DNA of 64,000 nt from Armillaria gallica. Taxonomy: Eukaryota; Basidiomycota; Agaricomycetes; Agaricales; Physalacriaceae. Each line of letters starts with the position of its first letter. Position 1 is the stretch's first letter. The DNA is taken from positions 4,495,001 to 4,559,000 of the forward strand of contig JBANDB010000007.1 of NCBI GenBank assembly GCA_037576215.1, given 5' to 3'. Position numbers and translations under genes: made by a program. Positions 22,260 through 33,432 of this stretch are shown here, piece after piece. The notes beneath the pieces were generated by a model, which searched no databases, was not told the DNA's origin, and worked only from the letters and a program-made list of their open reading frames with translations.

Positions 22260-23586
22260 CTATAGCCGATGTCCAGGGACTGCCCAGAACAGCAACGTCA
22301 ACGCCGTAACAAATGCGGCAACGAGTATGGTGACCCATATTGCACGCCCTAGCAGCAGCTTCTTGACGTACGCTTCCCGTATTGTCAGCGTGCGGAAGGG
22401 TGTCGTTTCGGATTGTCCGAAGAAAACGAGGACAGGATCTAGCTCATACTGATGGGAAACGAGGAAAAGGACGGCGAACGTGAATGGTATGAATAGCTAA
22501 GAAAGGAATGTCAATGGATCGGATAGATCAGAATTGGGTAGACTTACGAAAAAGCGCTTCGACTTTGGCTTCGCATCCAAAAATATCAGCGAAAACGCCA
22601 CGGCGAGACCGATCCATAGGATTATGAGGCCAAGTATTAATCGCACCAAGGATGAAACAGGCGTCAAGTTCCCAAACGCCTTTGACCGTAGGAACCGAGG
22701 GAATGCATCCTGCTCCATCGCACGAAAACAGTACTCTTTCTGCGAATGAAACATGTCGGGAATTTGTGCCATGAGATTGTGCTCTGCTTGAGACTGAGGT
22801 CCTTGAGTTGAACTCAAGGGGAAGGAGTGAATTCGGAGGGAGGGTGGCAAGTAGATTTCATGATTCTCCGATGCATTCACGGTGTTCGCTGCAGGCGAGA
22901 GGTAACGAAAGTATATTCGCTCTGCAGAGGCGATGAGGTCCAGGCGAGTGATGGCAGCAGAACGGGGGATGACGGTAGGCGCACGCGAAGCGCGTTTCAT
23001 ATTGAACAAGGTAGGCGTTCGGCCAGAAAGAGAAAATGGAGTTGTCGAGCGAGCAAAGTCATGGGGAGAGGTGGAATTTATGCGAGTTTGGTCGGAGACC
23101 ACAGGCGTGGGACGAGGTGACGCTGAACGAGCACCGGACTTTTCATCGAGGTTGGCCAATTCCTGCTTGTCCTGCTCTGTCATCATGTCGCCAGTGCTCG
23201 CCGTGCTGCGCTTCGTCCCTAAGCCGTCTGGGTTCATTCCGACCACCGTCCCGTAAATGGACCCGCGTCTCCGTGCATAATCCCAGTACTGAGGCCAGTC
23301 CTCTTTGATCGTTCGACCCGACTTGCGAACATCCTTGAAGTATGCTCGGCATAGGTTTTCGTGCTGCTGAACATCCAGCCAAAAATCTAGGATATCTTCT
23401 GAACCCTCGCGCTGGAGGAAGAGACTGCAATAAATTAGTTACGGCAAATGTGAAAAAAAGCGATACGCACTAGAACATGAATAGATCGACTGGAGGCCGT
23501 GTTCTCCTGGACAAGACCTCGGTGAACGACGGTAGCCTGTTCTTGCGACTAGCTGCCCAATCATCCTGCTGTCGCTGCTCGTCCAT
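22260..23586 (-). CDS. RAX1: RAX1-like RGS-domain membrane protein
   Basis: Three exons, 23586-23471, 23424-22548 and 22496-22260, give 409 residues. The protein begins MDEQRQQDDWAASRKNRLPS then FTEVLSRRTRPPVDLFMFYL, followed by EGSEDILDFWLDVQQHENLC, the start of an RGS fold, and AMEQDAFPRFLRSKAFGNL at its end. Three hydrophobic segments follow near the C-terminus (ILGLIILWIGLAVAFSLIFL, IPFTFAVLFLVS and ILVAAFVTALTLLFWAV). An RGS domain plus C-terminal membrane segments is the layout of yeast Rax1, which marks bud sites; in filamentous fungi the role is less clear. A Ser/Pro/Thr-rich insert divides the RGS region. It shares a 121-base divergent promoter with NDUFA2. Confidence 0.75.
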
Positions 23587-23707
23587 CTGCGAGGAAAATC
23601 CAGAGCGAAGGGCGTGTGCAAATAATGTGGTCAGGTTCAACGAACGTAAGTCACGGCAGTAACGCTGGTAACGGCTGCTGACGTAACCCTACCATCTCCG
23701 TACCACC
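23587..23707. promoter_or_regulatory. Shared divergent promoter (RAX1-like / NDUFA2)
   Basis: Only 121 bases separate the two start codons, so both genes must be driven from this segment or from within each other's 5' parts. No TATA box is seen. Confidence 0.5.
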
Positions 23708-24087
23708 ATGTCCTTCAGCAAGGCGTTCACCCCCGCCTTGCGGGAAATACGAATTTTATGCTGCCAGACGGGACCTGCATCCGCGGGAACAAGGTATGCT
23801 GTATGTATCCGGCTCTGCAAATATCGAGTTTTCACCGTTTTCACAGACAGTTCATCACCTCCAAATATCCTTTAATAAAGCAGCACAATCCTGATCTTCC
23901 GGTGTTGATTCGTGAGGCTGGCGGCACTCCTGCTAGGGTGTTCGCGAGATTCGGTGTGTCTGTATCATGTTTGTGTATAGCAGGTGTTGACGACCACGTA
24001 GAACGGGGCCGGGAGGTGCATGTCGACCTTGATAATCTCTCGGCGACAGATGTAGAATCTAAAGTTACTCAGCTGTTGAGCTCATAA
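23708..24087 (+). CDS. NDUFA2: NADH:ubiquinone oxidoreductase (complex I) subunit NDUFA2/B8
   Basis: Three exons, 23708-23793, 23847-23953 and 24002-24087, encode 92 residues: MSFSKAFTPALREIRILCCQ, then QFITSKYPLIKQHNPDLPVL, then ARFERGREVHVDLDNLSATD. This is the thioredoxin-like B8 subunit of mitochondrial complex I, with the usual length and the pair of N-terminal Cys. The second intron could be read through in frame, but excising 48 bases restores the conserved FARFERG, so I take it as spliced. Confidence 0.9.
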
Positions 24088-25078
24088 CGAAATGATTGTT
24101 GTTGTACGCATTGAAACGCTTTCACATGCCGTAACCCTGTGAAGTCAAGTCTGGTTCGGCCTTGGCCGTTACTGTAAGCCGCTCGAGTGCTGTCCGTATG
24201 ATCTTTCGTATTCTCGCGACATATTGCGGCATCTTCAAGTCGAACTTCATTCCTCCGCTGCACTCTCGCGCGGTCGCTCACGTCACTTTGATCAGGCCCG
24301 GGTCCTATGCCTTCATGCTTGCCACGCTGTCTTGCGATATATGTCGTTACCACTTTGCTTATCACGAGTCAACGTGCCAAGAACAGCAAAGTCACAAAGG
24401 CCGAGCAGATGCATTCTGGTACGCTCCCTACCATATGGACCAAGGAAAAGACAAAAGATAAGGCTGGAGCTTCAAAGTCGAATGGCTCACGACTGAAACA
24501 TATTCTTCAAATAGAGTTAGCGTCTTCACTTTTTGATTACGGAGGACCCGTCCATGCGAAGCCAAAACTCCAAGTACGGCATGAGACACCTGTCATTCGG
24601 CCTCTTTCCCTATTTTTGTATGGAGTCTAAATCGTTATCCTGATAAGGAGGCACCAACTGACTTGTTCTCGCTCCTACCAGCTAGAAAATGCTTGGCGAC
24701 GTTCTTGCCGAGCCCATGATAGCTGAATTTGCGAATTCTCGTGTGTTCACCTTGAAAGTCGAAGCTCCTAGTCCTGCAAAGCCAGTAATGAATGATACTT
24801 ATCGTCGAGGTCTTAATGGAGAATCAACTCTGCATTCTGGTGCCCGACTACTACGGTGAATTGATCTTGCAATTCATCTTCGTATCTTCTCTTCTGGAAA
24901 TCAATGGGGCAATCAAGCTTGTGCCCATCAAAGTCCTCCACATGCTTCATCCCCGAGTTGCCTTGAACCTGAGGAAGTTATCTCTTCGATGCAATAAAAG
25001 GCGTAATGCCCCATCAGATTTCAAGACGGCTTCTCCTCCCCCGAGTTAGTACCACCTGTCCCTCTAGTCTTCAACACC
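24088..25078. other. Intergenic stretch, no supported gene
   Basis: About 990 bases between NDUFA2 and PTR2. Frames of up to 107 codons overlap one another in different phases and none looks like a known protein or has a clear promoter and splice pattern. Confidence 0.45.
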
Positions 25079-27494
25079 ATGGCCAGTTTGGAACCAAATA
25101 CGTCCATTGTCGCCACTGGCGCAGATTCTGCGAGAGTCGATTATGACAAGAAGGATCATGCAGATGAAGTCTCGTTAACCGAAAAAGGTGCCATCTCTGA
25201 AAACGAGCTTGATGGCATCCATGACGGTTTGGAATTCCCAACGGAGGAGGAAATCGAAACCCTTCGACGAGTCTCTGATGCCATCCCTTGGACCGCCTAC
25301 CGTAAGTTACCTGGCTATACTCGGAAACTACTAGACTGACCGTGGTTTTAGTTATTGCCGTTGTAGAGATGGCAGAGCGATTTTCGGTATAGATTATCTA
25401 TCCAAGTTTCTGTTTTGCCGCTGCTGACACCAACTCTAGTTCTATGGATCTACCGTCGTTTTCGTACGTCTTCTAGATTGGAATCGTCTTATCTGCGCTG
25501 ACCTCCAGGTAGACCAATTTTATTCAGCAGCCTCTGCCAGAAGGTTCTCATACGGGAGCGGCAGGTGCTGGTGGTGTTTCGGGCGCATTGGGACGTGGAC
25601 AGAGAGTGGCGTTCAGTCTGACGACATTCTATCAATTCTGGTGTTATGTCACCCCGCTGCTCGGCGCCTACATCGCAGACTCCTACTGGGGCCGGTACAA
25701 GACAATCTGTGTCGCTGTAGCGGTTGCTCTCTTTGGTCATGCAATCCTCATCATTTCAGCCGTACCTGGCGTTATCGAACATAGCAGTGGTGCTATGGCA
25801 GCTTTCATTATCGGCATGATTATTATGGGTTTAGGTAGGGCTGCTTTCTGTCCTGTACAGATCTCCATGTTAAATGTCACTGCAGGGACAGGACTTTTCA
25901 AGGCGAACATATCTCCTTTGATTGCGGAACAGTACAAGAGGACGAAGCTTTTTGTCATCACTACTAACAAAGGCGAAAGAGTTATCGTCGACCCTTCTTT
26001 TACAGTTTCACGAGTATACTTGGTACGTCATCATTCAGTACCATCTATCCAGGCGCTTCTCTGAGAATAATTCAAGTATTTCTATATGTTTATTAACATC
26101 GGAGCTTTGGTTGGACAAATTTGTATGTCGTACACAGAACTGGTATGTTCTTCTCTCGTTGTAGCGGTTCTAAATTACTAACAAGTGCATAGTACATCGG
26201 CTTTTATCTAGCTTATACGCTACCCACAATCGTGTTTTTACTCTGCCCCATCGTTCTCTGGTACGGACGGAACCGATACACGCGTTCACCTCCTACTGGT
26301 TCCGTCCTGGCGACTTCCCTCCGCATTCTCAGGTTAGCTTTGAGGGGCAAATTTAGTCTGAATCCTGTGACGACGTGGAAGAGCCTGAATGCGCCAGACT
26401 TTTGGGATGGTGCAAAGCCCAGCAACCAAAAAGGGACCCTTCCGAAATGGATGGTATTTGACGATCAATGGGTCGATGAAGTTGCTCGTGGCTTTAAGGC
26501 CTGCGGGGTGTTCTTGTGGTACCCACTATATTGTAGGGGTTCTATTCCTTGCATTTGTGGTTTATGAGACTGACGATTTCTCAGGGCTTTGTTATAATCA
26601 GCTCAACAACAACTTGACGTCTCAAGCGGCAGTCATGACACGACATGGCGTTCCTAACGATATTTTATCAAACCTCAATCCATTGTCATTGATTATTTTC
26701 ATCCCTATTTTTGATTTCGTCGTAAGTGGAACGCTTTGAAGAATTCCTGTTCTTGCTGTTGACAATATGTAGATATATCCTATTCTCGCTCGCCTCGGTA
26801 TCCGTTTTACCGCTCTCAAGAGGATAACGCTCGGTTTCTTCTTCGCCTCTTCAGCGATGATTTGGGCTGCGGGTAAGCGTTTGTGCTTAGGTTCTTGTAC
26901 ACCTTCACTGACAGCCTTCATAGTCGTTCAGCACTATATCTACCAGGCATGTCAATGCAGCTCTGCAAATAGTAAAGTGGTGTTGACAGCAATGGGCCCG
27001 TAGACGAACCCTTGCGACTATTACGCTGCTACCTGTGACGAACCTTCGACCCTAAATGTCTGGATTCAAAGCGGATCGTGGGTGCTTTTCTCCCAGAAAA
27101 TTTTGCAGGTGGCTTAACACCTTGCCCAGATATGTGCTTATCGGTATTAGTGAAATCTTTGCGTCTATCACTGGGCTCGAATATGCTTTCACTAAAGCTC
27201 CCAAAAATATGCGCTCCCTGGTTATGTCTGTGTTCTTGTTCACGTCCGCACTGGCATCGGCTCTGGGCCAAGCGTTTACGCGTGAGTAACGAATCGTTCG
27301 ATCTTTCACACCAGGATTGACATGGTATTCTTACAGCTCTGGCCGAAGATCCTCTATTGGTGTGGAACTACGGCACTGTCGGGGTCATTGCCGGTGTTTC
27401 GGGAGTCTTCGTCTGGTTGTCTGTGCGCTCATTGGATGCTAAGGAGGATGAGTTGAATAATCTAGCCGAGGGCCGTATGGGTGAAAAGTTGTAG
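25079..27494 (+). CDS. PTR2: PTR2-type proton-coupled peptide transporter
   Basis: Twelve exons (25079-25301, 25352-25386, 25440-25463, 25513-26022, 26077-26142, 26193-26532, 26585-26721, 26773-26872, 26924-26946, 27004-27077, 27130-27281, 27337-27494) sum to 613 residues in phase. After an acidic N-terminus come VVEMAERFSFYGSTVVFTNF, LTTFYQFWCYVTPLLGAYIA, YFYMFINIGALVGQ (the PTR2 signature) and FASITGLEYAFTKAPKNMRS, all typical of POT/PTR2 family plasma-membrane importers of di- and tripeptides. Intron 9 begins GCATGT, a GC-AG intron that keeps AVVQHYIYQ/TNPCDYYAAT in phase. The gene looks intact. Confidence 0.9.
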
Positions 27495-28043
27495 TCATTC
27501 TACAATAATTACTCTGGTTCGGCTTGGATGCGCGCGACGTTCTTGCGATGAAATATACTTGCATTTTTCCAGGTTTGAGAGGCAACGCAGCCCCAAGTTC
27601 CAGTCTTGAATACAGGGACCAGTTTAGAATCTGAATATTAATACAGCAGCGTCCACACGCCATAAAGACTTTAAGGAAGACAGAACGATGGGTCGGGACA
27701 GTAGCGTAAAAAAGCCGTGGCATGCTGGCACCATGAAGGATCAGTGATGCCGCCTGCCAGCCAGTCTTGAAGTTTATAACCGTCTCCTGCATCAGCTATC
27801 GATCGTTTCGACAAAGAACATGCGAAGCGCTAGTAAAACGACCCAAGAGTGTTATCGACTGGCTTCGCGCAGAATAACTCATAGAAGCCCAGCTGAGATG
27901 GTCAAAGCAGAAGGGAAAGTACTCAGAAGTTGACGTCTACATCCAATGGTCATTCGACGGTCAGTCGAAAATCTAACTTGCGCACATAAACTTCGCAGAC
28001 ACCACCAACATTTCATCTGAATGCCTCGAAACTTGTTTCATTG
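27495..28043. other. Intergenic stretch between convergent genes
   Basis: About 550 bases of 3' flanking sequence, no supported gene. Confidence 0.5.
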
Positions 28044-29318
28044 CTATATTTCACTTTGCACCGCACGAACCCCACGCATACCGGCAAACCAGTCGCCCGC
28101 TTCAATTCCAAACAATAATTCTCCCATGCCCATATACTCCTTCCCGAAAAGATAGCTGCAAAGTTTCAACATGATGTTAACCGATAGATCTCTATGCTCG
28201 AGTGCGATAACAACGGCCTCGAAAATGTGGGAACGACAAGTAACTTCTGCACCAGTAGGATCTATGTCGGCGTAGATGGCGTAGTAGAGGTCCCGGTGGG
28301 CTTGGAGCACCTCGGGAGCCTCTTCGCAGGAAGAACCGTTCTGCATGGGTTCGTCGTCCTTCGGTACAGGCTTTCCCACCATAGATTGACCATGGTTAGA
28401 ATCTTCTTCGTGTGTGATTGACCCTGGAGGCCAATCATACATAACCGGATCCCAATCTCTAGTGATCCAAGAGGGATAACGTGCATATCCACCCTCTCGA
28501 GGACCGACAGACACGTCATCCCAATCGATGAATCCGGTAATAGTGAAGGTCTGTGGGTCCACCATTACGTTCTGTGAGTCAAAGTCGGGATGTGATAGGA
28601 CGAATGGAGGTCCGTCGAAACGTTTGTTCGGGAGAAAGAGAGATATCAGCCGAAGAACGCAACAGTGCACGTACTCCGATGTAGATTGACCGTGTGTATC
28701 GAGGAGAGAAGAGGCGAGTTCATTGATGTAAGAAAGGGAAGTGGGGAAGGGACCGATTTCGTGGACAACCTTGCCCTCTTCGATTGTGCGCAAAGAACCG
28801 ATCGTATACGAGAGGTCAGGACCAGAGAAGTCGAGCGCACCGATGCGATCAAATTCGAGCGTGCGGAGCTGGGCCATTGAATTGGCTATCTGCTGGAAAA
28901 TATGGCGACGGTTGGCATCAGTGAGAGCACCTGGTTTGGTCCATATACCCGACAAACGGACACCCTCGATGAAGCTGGTGAACATGTAAGCGTACCCGAG
29001 GCTATTGTTTGGGGTGCTATCATAGGCATAGACGACAGGTAGAGGGAGGGAGGTCCTGTCCGAGATCAATCGCATGGTACCTATCATGCTCTCGATTTTT
29101 CGAGAATCGGTGAAAGACGGTTCTGGAATTCTGGCTACCCATTTTCTACCATCAGGAAATGTGATAGCATAAACGAGGTTAAAGGAGCCTTGCATCGCCG
29201 GTGTTTGGACGTGAGCGGAAGGGGACTGTGCGAGCCTGCACGCCAACTCCTCAAGCGCCTTTATCGAAAATTTCTCCTCCAGACGGCACATATGGTCGCA
29301 GCAGCTGAATGAAGCCAT
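28044..29318 (-). CDS. APH/choline-kinase-fold phosphotransferase family protein, copy 1
   Basis: A single exon of 424 codons starting at ATG 29318 (MASFSCCDHMCRLEEKFSIK). GSFNLVYAITFPDGRKWVAR fits the nucleotide-binding N-lobe with its Lys/Arg region. FVLSHPDFDSQNVMVD and TGFIDWDDVSVGPREGGYAR carry the catalytic H-x-D..N and the D-W-D metal site of aminoglycoside-phosphotransferase-like kinases. These intronless genes are greatly expanded in Agaricomycetes; substrates are unknown, and the name does not imply drug resistance. A longer frame reaches 29543, but alignment with copy 2 supports the inner start. Confidence 0.75.
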   Translation of the reverse strand: MASFSCCDHMCRLEEKFSIKALEELACRLAQSPSAHVQTPAMQGSFNLVYAITFPDGRKWVARIPEPSFTDSRKIESMIGTMRLISDRTSLPLPVVYAYDSTPNNSLGYAYMFTSFIEGVRLSGIWTKPGALTDANRRHIFQQIANSMAQLRTLEFDRIGALDFSGPDLSYTIGSLRTIEEGKVVHEIGPFPTSLSYINELASSLLDTHGQSTSEYVHCCVLRLISLFLPNKRFDGPPFVLSHPDFDSQNVMVDPQTFTITGFIDWDDVSVGPREGGYARYPSWITRDWDPVMYDWPPGSITHEEDSNHGQSMVGKPVPKDDEPMQNGSSCEEAPEVLQAHRDLYYAIYADIDPTGAEVTCRSHIFEAVVIALEHRDLSVNIMLKLCSYLFGKEYMGMGELLFGIEAGDWFAGMRGVRAVQSEI

Positions 29319-29488
29319 AGTGGAACGAGAGGAGTGACATTGAGTGAACGCGTGAGCCTTAAAAGGCAACATAATTTCACGTGCTAAACGCGACTCAGAC
29401 TGGGACAGTTGGCTCGGTTCTCTGGAAGCTTCCAAGTACTGCCCCTCGACCCTCCCCTGTTTACCCAAGTTCCTCCTGCTCCACGTTG

Positions 29489-31457
29489 ATGGATGTGCCA
29501 CTTGGATCCTCACAGATTTCCCCAGAAGAGGTGTACCAACCACTCCTAGCCCTAGGTCTCCCTCCCACAGTAACTCTCCAGCAATTTACGCGATTGTATC
29601 GTGGGCCACTGGCCGATATTTTGGTCTTTCTCAGTAAAAGTGTGCTCGGGAAGACGGATGTAGTGAAAGCTCGCGGTCACATTCATGGGTTTGCGTACAC
29701 CTGATTTACCTGACCTACGGTGTGACTGATGTCCAATGTCTAGGATGAAGACAGATGGAAAGGCGAAGCCGCATAGAATTAAGGCTTTTATCTCAGAAGA
29801 TAGATCGCGGTTTAGACTTACTGGGACCAAGAAAAGCTATGTTTTGTACCAGAAGGAGCTAGATGAACTATTGGTGGCAGCGGAAGAAACCCGTGAGTAT
29901 CACTCGATATTCAGATGGTACTTATTCTGACGATTTTGCAGAGCATAAGATCAATTACTTGAGAAACCAGCTTCACAACAGCCGAAATGCCGCATTTTTG
30001 CTTACCATCTTGGAGGAGAAGGAGTCGACGAGGAGAAATAGGATTGAAGAGATAACAGCACTTTTGAGAAGACTGAAGTAAGTTCCACCAATTAGAATTA
30101 TCAGTTATTCCTCATCCTGAATTTTATTGTAGAGAAGCACTTGACCAGCGTCAGTCGTCGCAGGTCTGCTCATATCTATTTTATCCGTCAATTTACAGTC
30201 GTTCTGATTATTTCCTAGTTGTCTGTCTCTTCGCCATCAGAAATAGATAGAATGCAAATATCAAGGCGCCGAAAGACTCACTCTCGAGATGCATTAACGG
30301 TGTGCATATATGCTAGGCTGGTTTTATAGTATAGTCAAACGAACTCATTCTCCTAGAACACTGAAGCATATTACGTTGCCCTCTCCCGTGTTGCGCTGTC
30401 GGGAAGACCCCAGATGAATCATGATTACATATCGCGACTGAAGATCATGATGCAAAAGCATCTTTCTTCCCGAGATGCGCAAATAGACACTACTATGTAT
30501 GTTTCCTTTCTGTGTTCATCACAAGCATTGTTGACCAATTTCCATCAGCGCAAATATCGTGCGATGGGCACGGAAGTGTGCACACGAGAAAGTCAAATAT
30601 CGCTCTACACTGCGGTACACCGACATGGTCAGTGACGCTGACTTGGACCAAACGGAGTCTCACGTTGTAAGCAACAGGTCTTTAGTCTGATAAATCGAAT
30701 GCTGATTCGAACAATAGCGAAACTGTGAAGCAGTGCTGCAGGGATTCTGCCAGCATTCTGCTTCTTTGCTTTCCGCTATCAATCCTCATATACAATTCGT
30801 ATGTCTTGTTTTCTAATACTGGATAGTCGACTTAGCTTTCCTCGTAGATGGTTGCTTTCCAATTCTCTACAATACAAGTCTTAGGGAAGTCCCTCAGCAA
30901 TAAAGCTTATCCGAAAGGATATCTAGATGACCAACGACGTCTCTTGGTGCAACAAGTGTCGACTGACTCTGTTACGGATAACGAAGCATTTGTGCAAAAT
31001 ACAAAACAGACATTAAAAGCGAGTCAGGCGGTGGTGAGAGCCCCATTTGGGATCTTTTTGGCTTCCGTCCTCACAATCTATTTCAGAATGTGCCGAAACT
31101 TCTACAAGAATTGGAGCATCTAATACTATTGAGTATGGTATAACCCAAGTCCGCCGTTCAGACCACTAAATGTTTATCCCAGTTGACAAACGGAGGCGTA
31201 TAACAGCGCTGGCCCCAAGTCTTCCCTTGTCGATAGAGAGCTATGAGGAACTACTTTGTAGGTCACTCATCATTCAACTGGCGTCTCCCTTATGTTGTCC
31301 TCCAGTGCGACATAGAACGGACTGTCAGGAGATTGAAGACGGCACCGCTAAATTGTTGAAGAGGAAACTGGCAAAAGCAAACATGGGCGCTGGACTAGTC
31401 AAGGACATTGAAGTCCTTCTCGACGAAGCGAAATTCATTGTTGGGCGGAGCACGTAA
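29489..31457 (+). CDS. Unrecognised coiled-coil protein (466 aa)
   Basis: Twelve exons (29489-29694, 29744-29892, 29942-30077, 30133-30163, 30219-30299, 30357-30496, 30549-30666, 30718-30798, 30848-31033, 31089-31134, 31183-31257, 31306-31457) join in phase to 466 codons plus stop. The N-terminus (EEVYQPLLALGLPPTVTLQQ) looks like a small helical domain; most of the rest is charged and helical, for example YVLYQKELDELLVAAEET and NAAFLLTILEEKESTRRNRI, as in coiled coils. No catalytic motif, signal peptide or membrane segment. The layout is reminiscent of augmin or kinetochore subunits, but I cannot name it. It is divergent from the APH-like gene, 170 bases apart. Confidence 0.65.
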
Positions 31458-31641
31458 CGGTAAATAGCATTATCATTATCCATCTTGGTCTTAACAGGAT
31501 GCATTCCTCTCAACGTGCCGGGGTCCCTACGGCCCGCCATATTCCGGTTGTATTTCAGATTCTCTCATCACGAGAAGGCTCGTTTACGAAGATTCACACT
31601 CATATGATATGACGCCTGACAGTAAGAAGCATTCTAGCGTG

Positions 31642-31650
31642 TATATAAAA
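31642..31650 (+). promoter_or_regulatory. TATA box of the lactonase gene
   Basis: TATATAAAA, 36 bases before the ATG at 31687, the spacing seen for the other secreted enzymes here. This supports the ATG at 31687 as the true start despite the frame problem after it. Confidence 0.5.
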
Positions 31651-31686
31651 AGAGGGCGTTTTCGAGCATCGGTGTCTGCGTTCGTC

Positions 31687-33235
31687 ATGAAGTTTTTTTA
31701 TCGTGGTCTCTGTTTGCCACTGGGGTATGTAGCTGCGCCAGAGCTTTGGCGTATGAGCTACCGGCTCAAGCAGTGGTCAGTACCTAAATATTTACCTTGA
31801 CCTTGCCACTGATCGGGTCTCCGTGCTGTATAGTATGTGGACCTGATCTCTTACACTGCACTAGGCGTCGACGGTTCATTTCGTGAATCATCATTCGACA
31901 ATGCAACCTTCTTCAATCCCACGTTAACAGAACCCCCATTCTTCCAAGTCTTTCACGAGGGATTCTTGGATATTTTGGGGCCATCTCCTAGTATTCGCGA
32001 GATTGCTTCGAATACCTCATTTGCTTTCGCTCATGAAGCGCCTATATATTTTCCGGAGACGGACGAGATGTTTTTCTCCAGCAACGATGGTGGAAATCTG
32101 GGAATGAGTGACTTGGATCATAACAATGTGTACGGAAAGATCAGCCTTGCGGCTGCGGAGGATGCGCTTGAGGAAAATCCTGATGGTGGGGTTGTCAATG
32201 TCCCGGTGACGGAGGTGGGTGTGCGGTTTGACGCAGGCTGAGTAGACGAGCTGACGATGTTGAACAGCTTGCTCTATCGGAGGAGATTCAGATGACGAAT
32301 GGAGGAACTGGATTGTATAAAGGCTCGCTTCTTCTTATCACGTCGGGGCGAGGAACGCGTCCGCCATCGATTGCGCTTGTTAACCCGCGGGAGCCGCACG
32401 AAGTCACTGTCCTACTGGATAACTTCTTCGGAAGACAGTTCAATTCGCTGAACGATATTAAGGTCCATCCTTCAAGTGGGAAGATCTTTTTCACTGACGT
32501 TACGTAGGTCCTTCTCCATCTGCTAGAAATTTGCACCTCTGACACTGTTTTAGATACGCCTACCTGTATGGGTTCCGCCCTGCGCCCATGATGCCGAATC
32601 AAGTTTATCGTTTCGACCCGGATACAGGGAATGTTAGGGTAGTCGCCGATGGTTTCGTTAGATGCAATGGAATAGCTTTCACAGGCGATGGACGGATTGC
32701 TTACGTGTAAGAACTATCTTATGTGCGGTGTGATTCGTTTTTCTGACTTTTTGGTGTGATAGTTCTGATACCGGAGCTAGCGGTGGTAATCTTTTGGGCT
32801 TGAATCAAACCCTTCCGGCCACGATGTAAGGATCTATTTTGTCGTCCCTGAGTTCGCGCTGAAAGGATTATCTCGTAGTTATGCCTTTGAAATAGATGAA
32901 AATACCCAGGCATTCAAGAACAAACGTGTATTCGCCTATATCGATGCTGGTGTTCCGGACGGAATTCAAGTAGATGCAATGGGAAATGTTTATACCGGTT
33001 GTGGAGATGGAGTGCATGTAAGCATCTTCCCATCTTGACCGAGGTGAGCTTTACCAAACAGTAGTACTCACAGGTATTCGATGAACGTGGTACCATCTTG
33101 GGGAAGTTTTTCTTGGGAAGTACTTCTGCCAACATGGCATTTGCGGGAGACGGAAGACTCATCATATTGGCGGAAACGAAGATCTTCTTAGCCCATATTG
33201 CGGCTAAGGGAATTTCTCTTGGTGGTCCGTTGTAA
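31687..33235 (+). CDS. Secreted SMP-30/gluconolactonase-like protein (one base short after the start)
   Basis: Seven exons (31687-31775, 31834-32214, 32268-32503, 32554-32706, 32763-32825, 32879-33017, 33074-33235) encode about 407 residues of the SMP-30/LRE beta-propeller family: HEAPIYFPETDEMFFSSNDG, RQFNSLNDIKVHPSSGKIFF, MMPNQVYRFDPDTGNVR and FAYIDAGIPDGIQ-like AYIDAGVPDGIQVD. Such proteins hydrolyse lactones or related esters with a bound metal. The ATG at 31687 is followed by AAG and a run of seven T; in the present frame the N-terminus does not connect to exon 2. One further T would give a signal peptide ending CARALAYELPAQAV that continues correctly. Either a real frameshift or a homopolymer error. 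Confidence 0.75.
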
Positions 33236-33432
33236 TTACTGTGTGGTCCAAGATTCGACAAAACGAGGAAACCTGACACATCAATCAGGGAGCGGTGGGG
33301 TTGACAGAATCCTTGAGGGGCTGCTTGGGATCAATGCTTTTTATAATCAGACTATTTCATAAGAGCACAAGAACAGACTGCAATCTAAGGGAACGCGAGA
33401 ATAGCTTGAATATGTTCCATCATACACATGGC

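Noticed and set aside
23954..24001. Unspliced C-terminal half of NDUFA2 with extra residues GVSVSCLCIA
   Set aside because: The segment has GT..AG ends and 48 bases, and its removal restores the conserved FARFERGREV.
29381..29488. Upstream extension of the coiled-coil gene
   Set aside because: The frame before ATG 29489 reads MLNATQTGTVGSVLWKLPST, unlike a conserved start, and it is antisense to the leader of the APH-like gene; the inner ATG is used instead.
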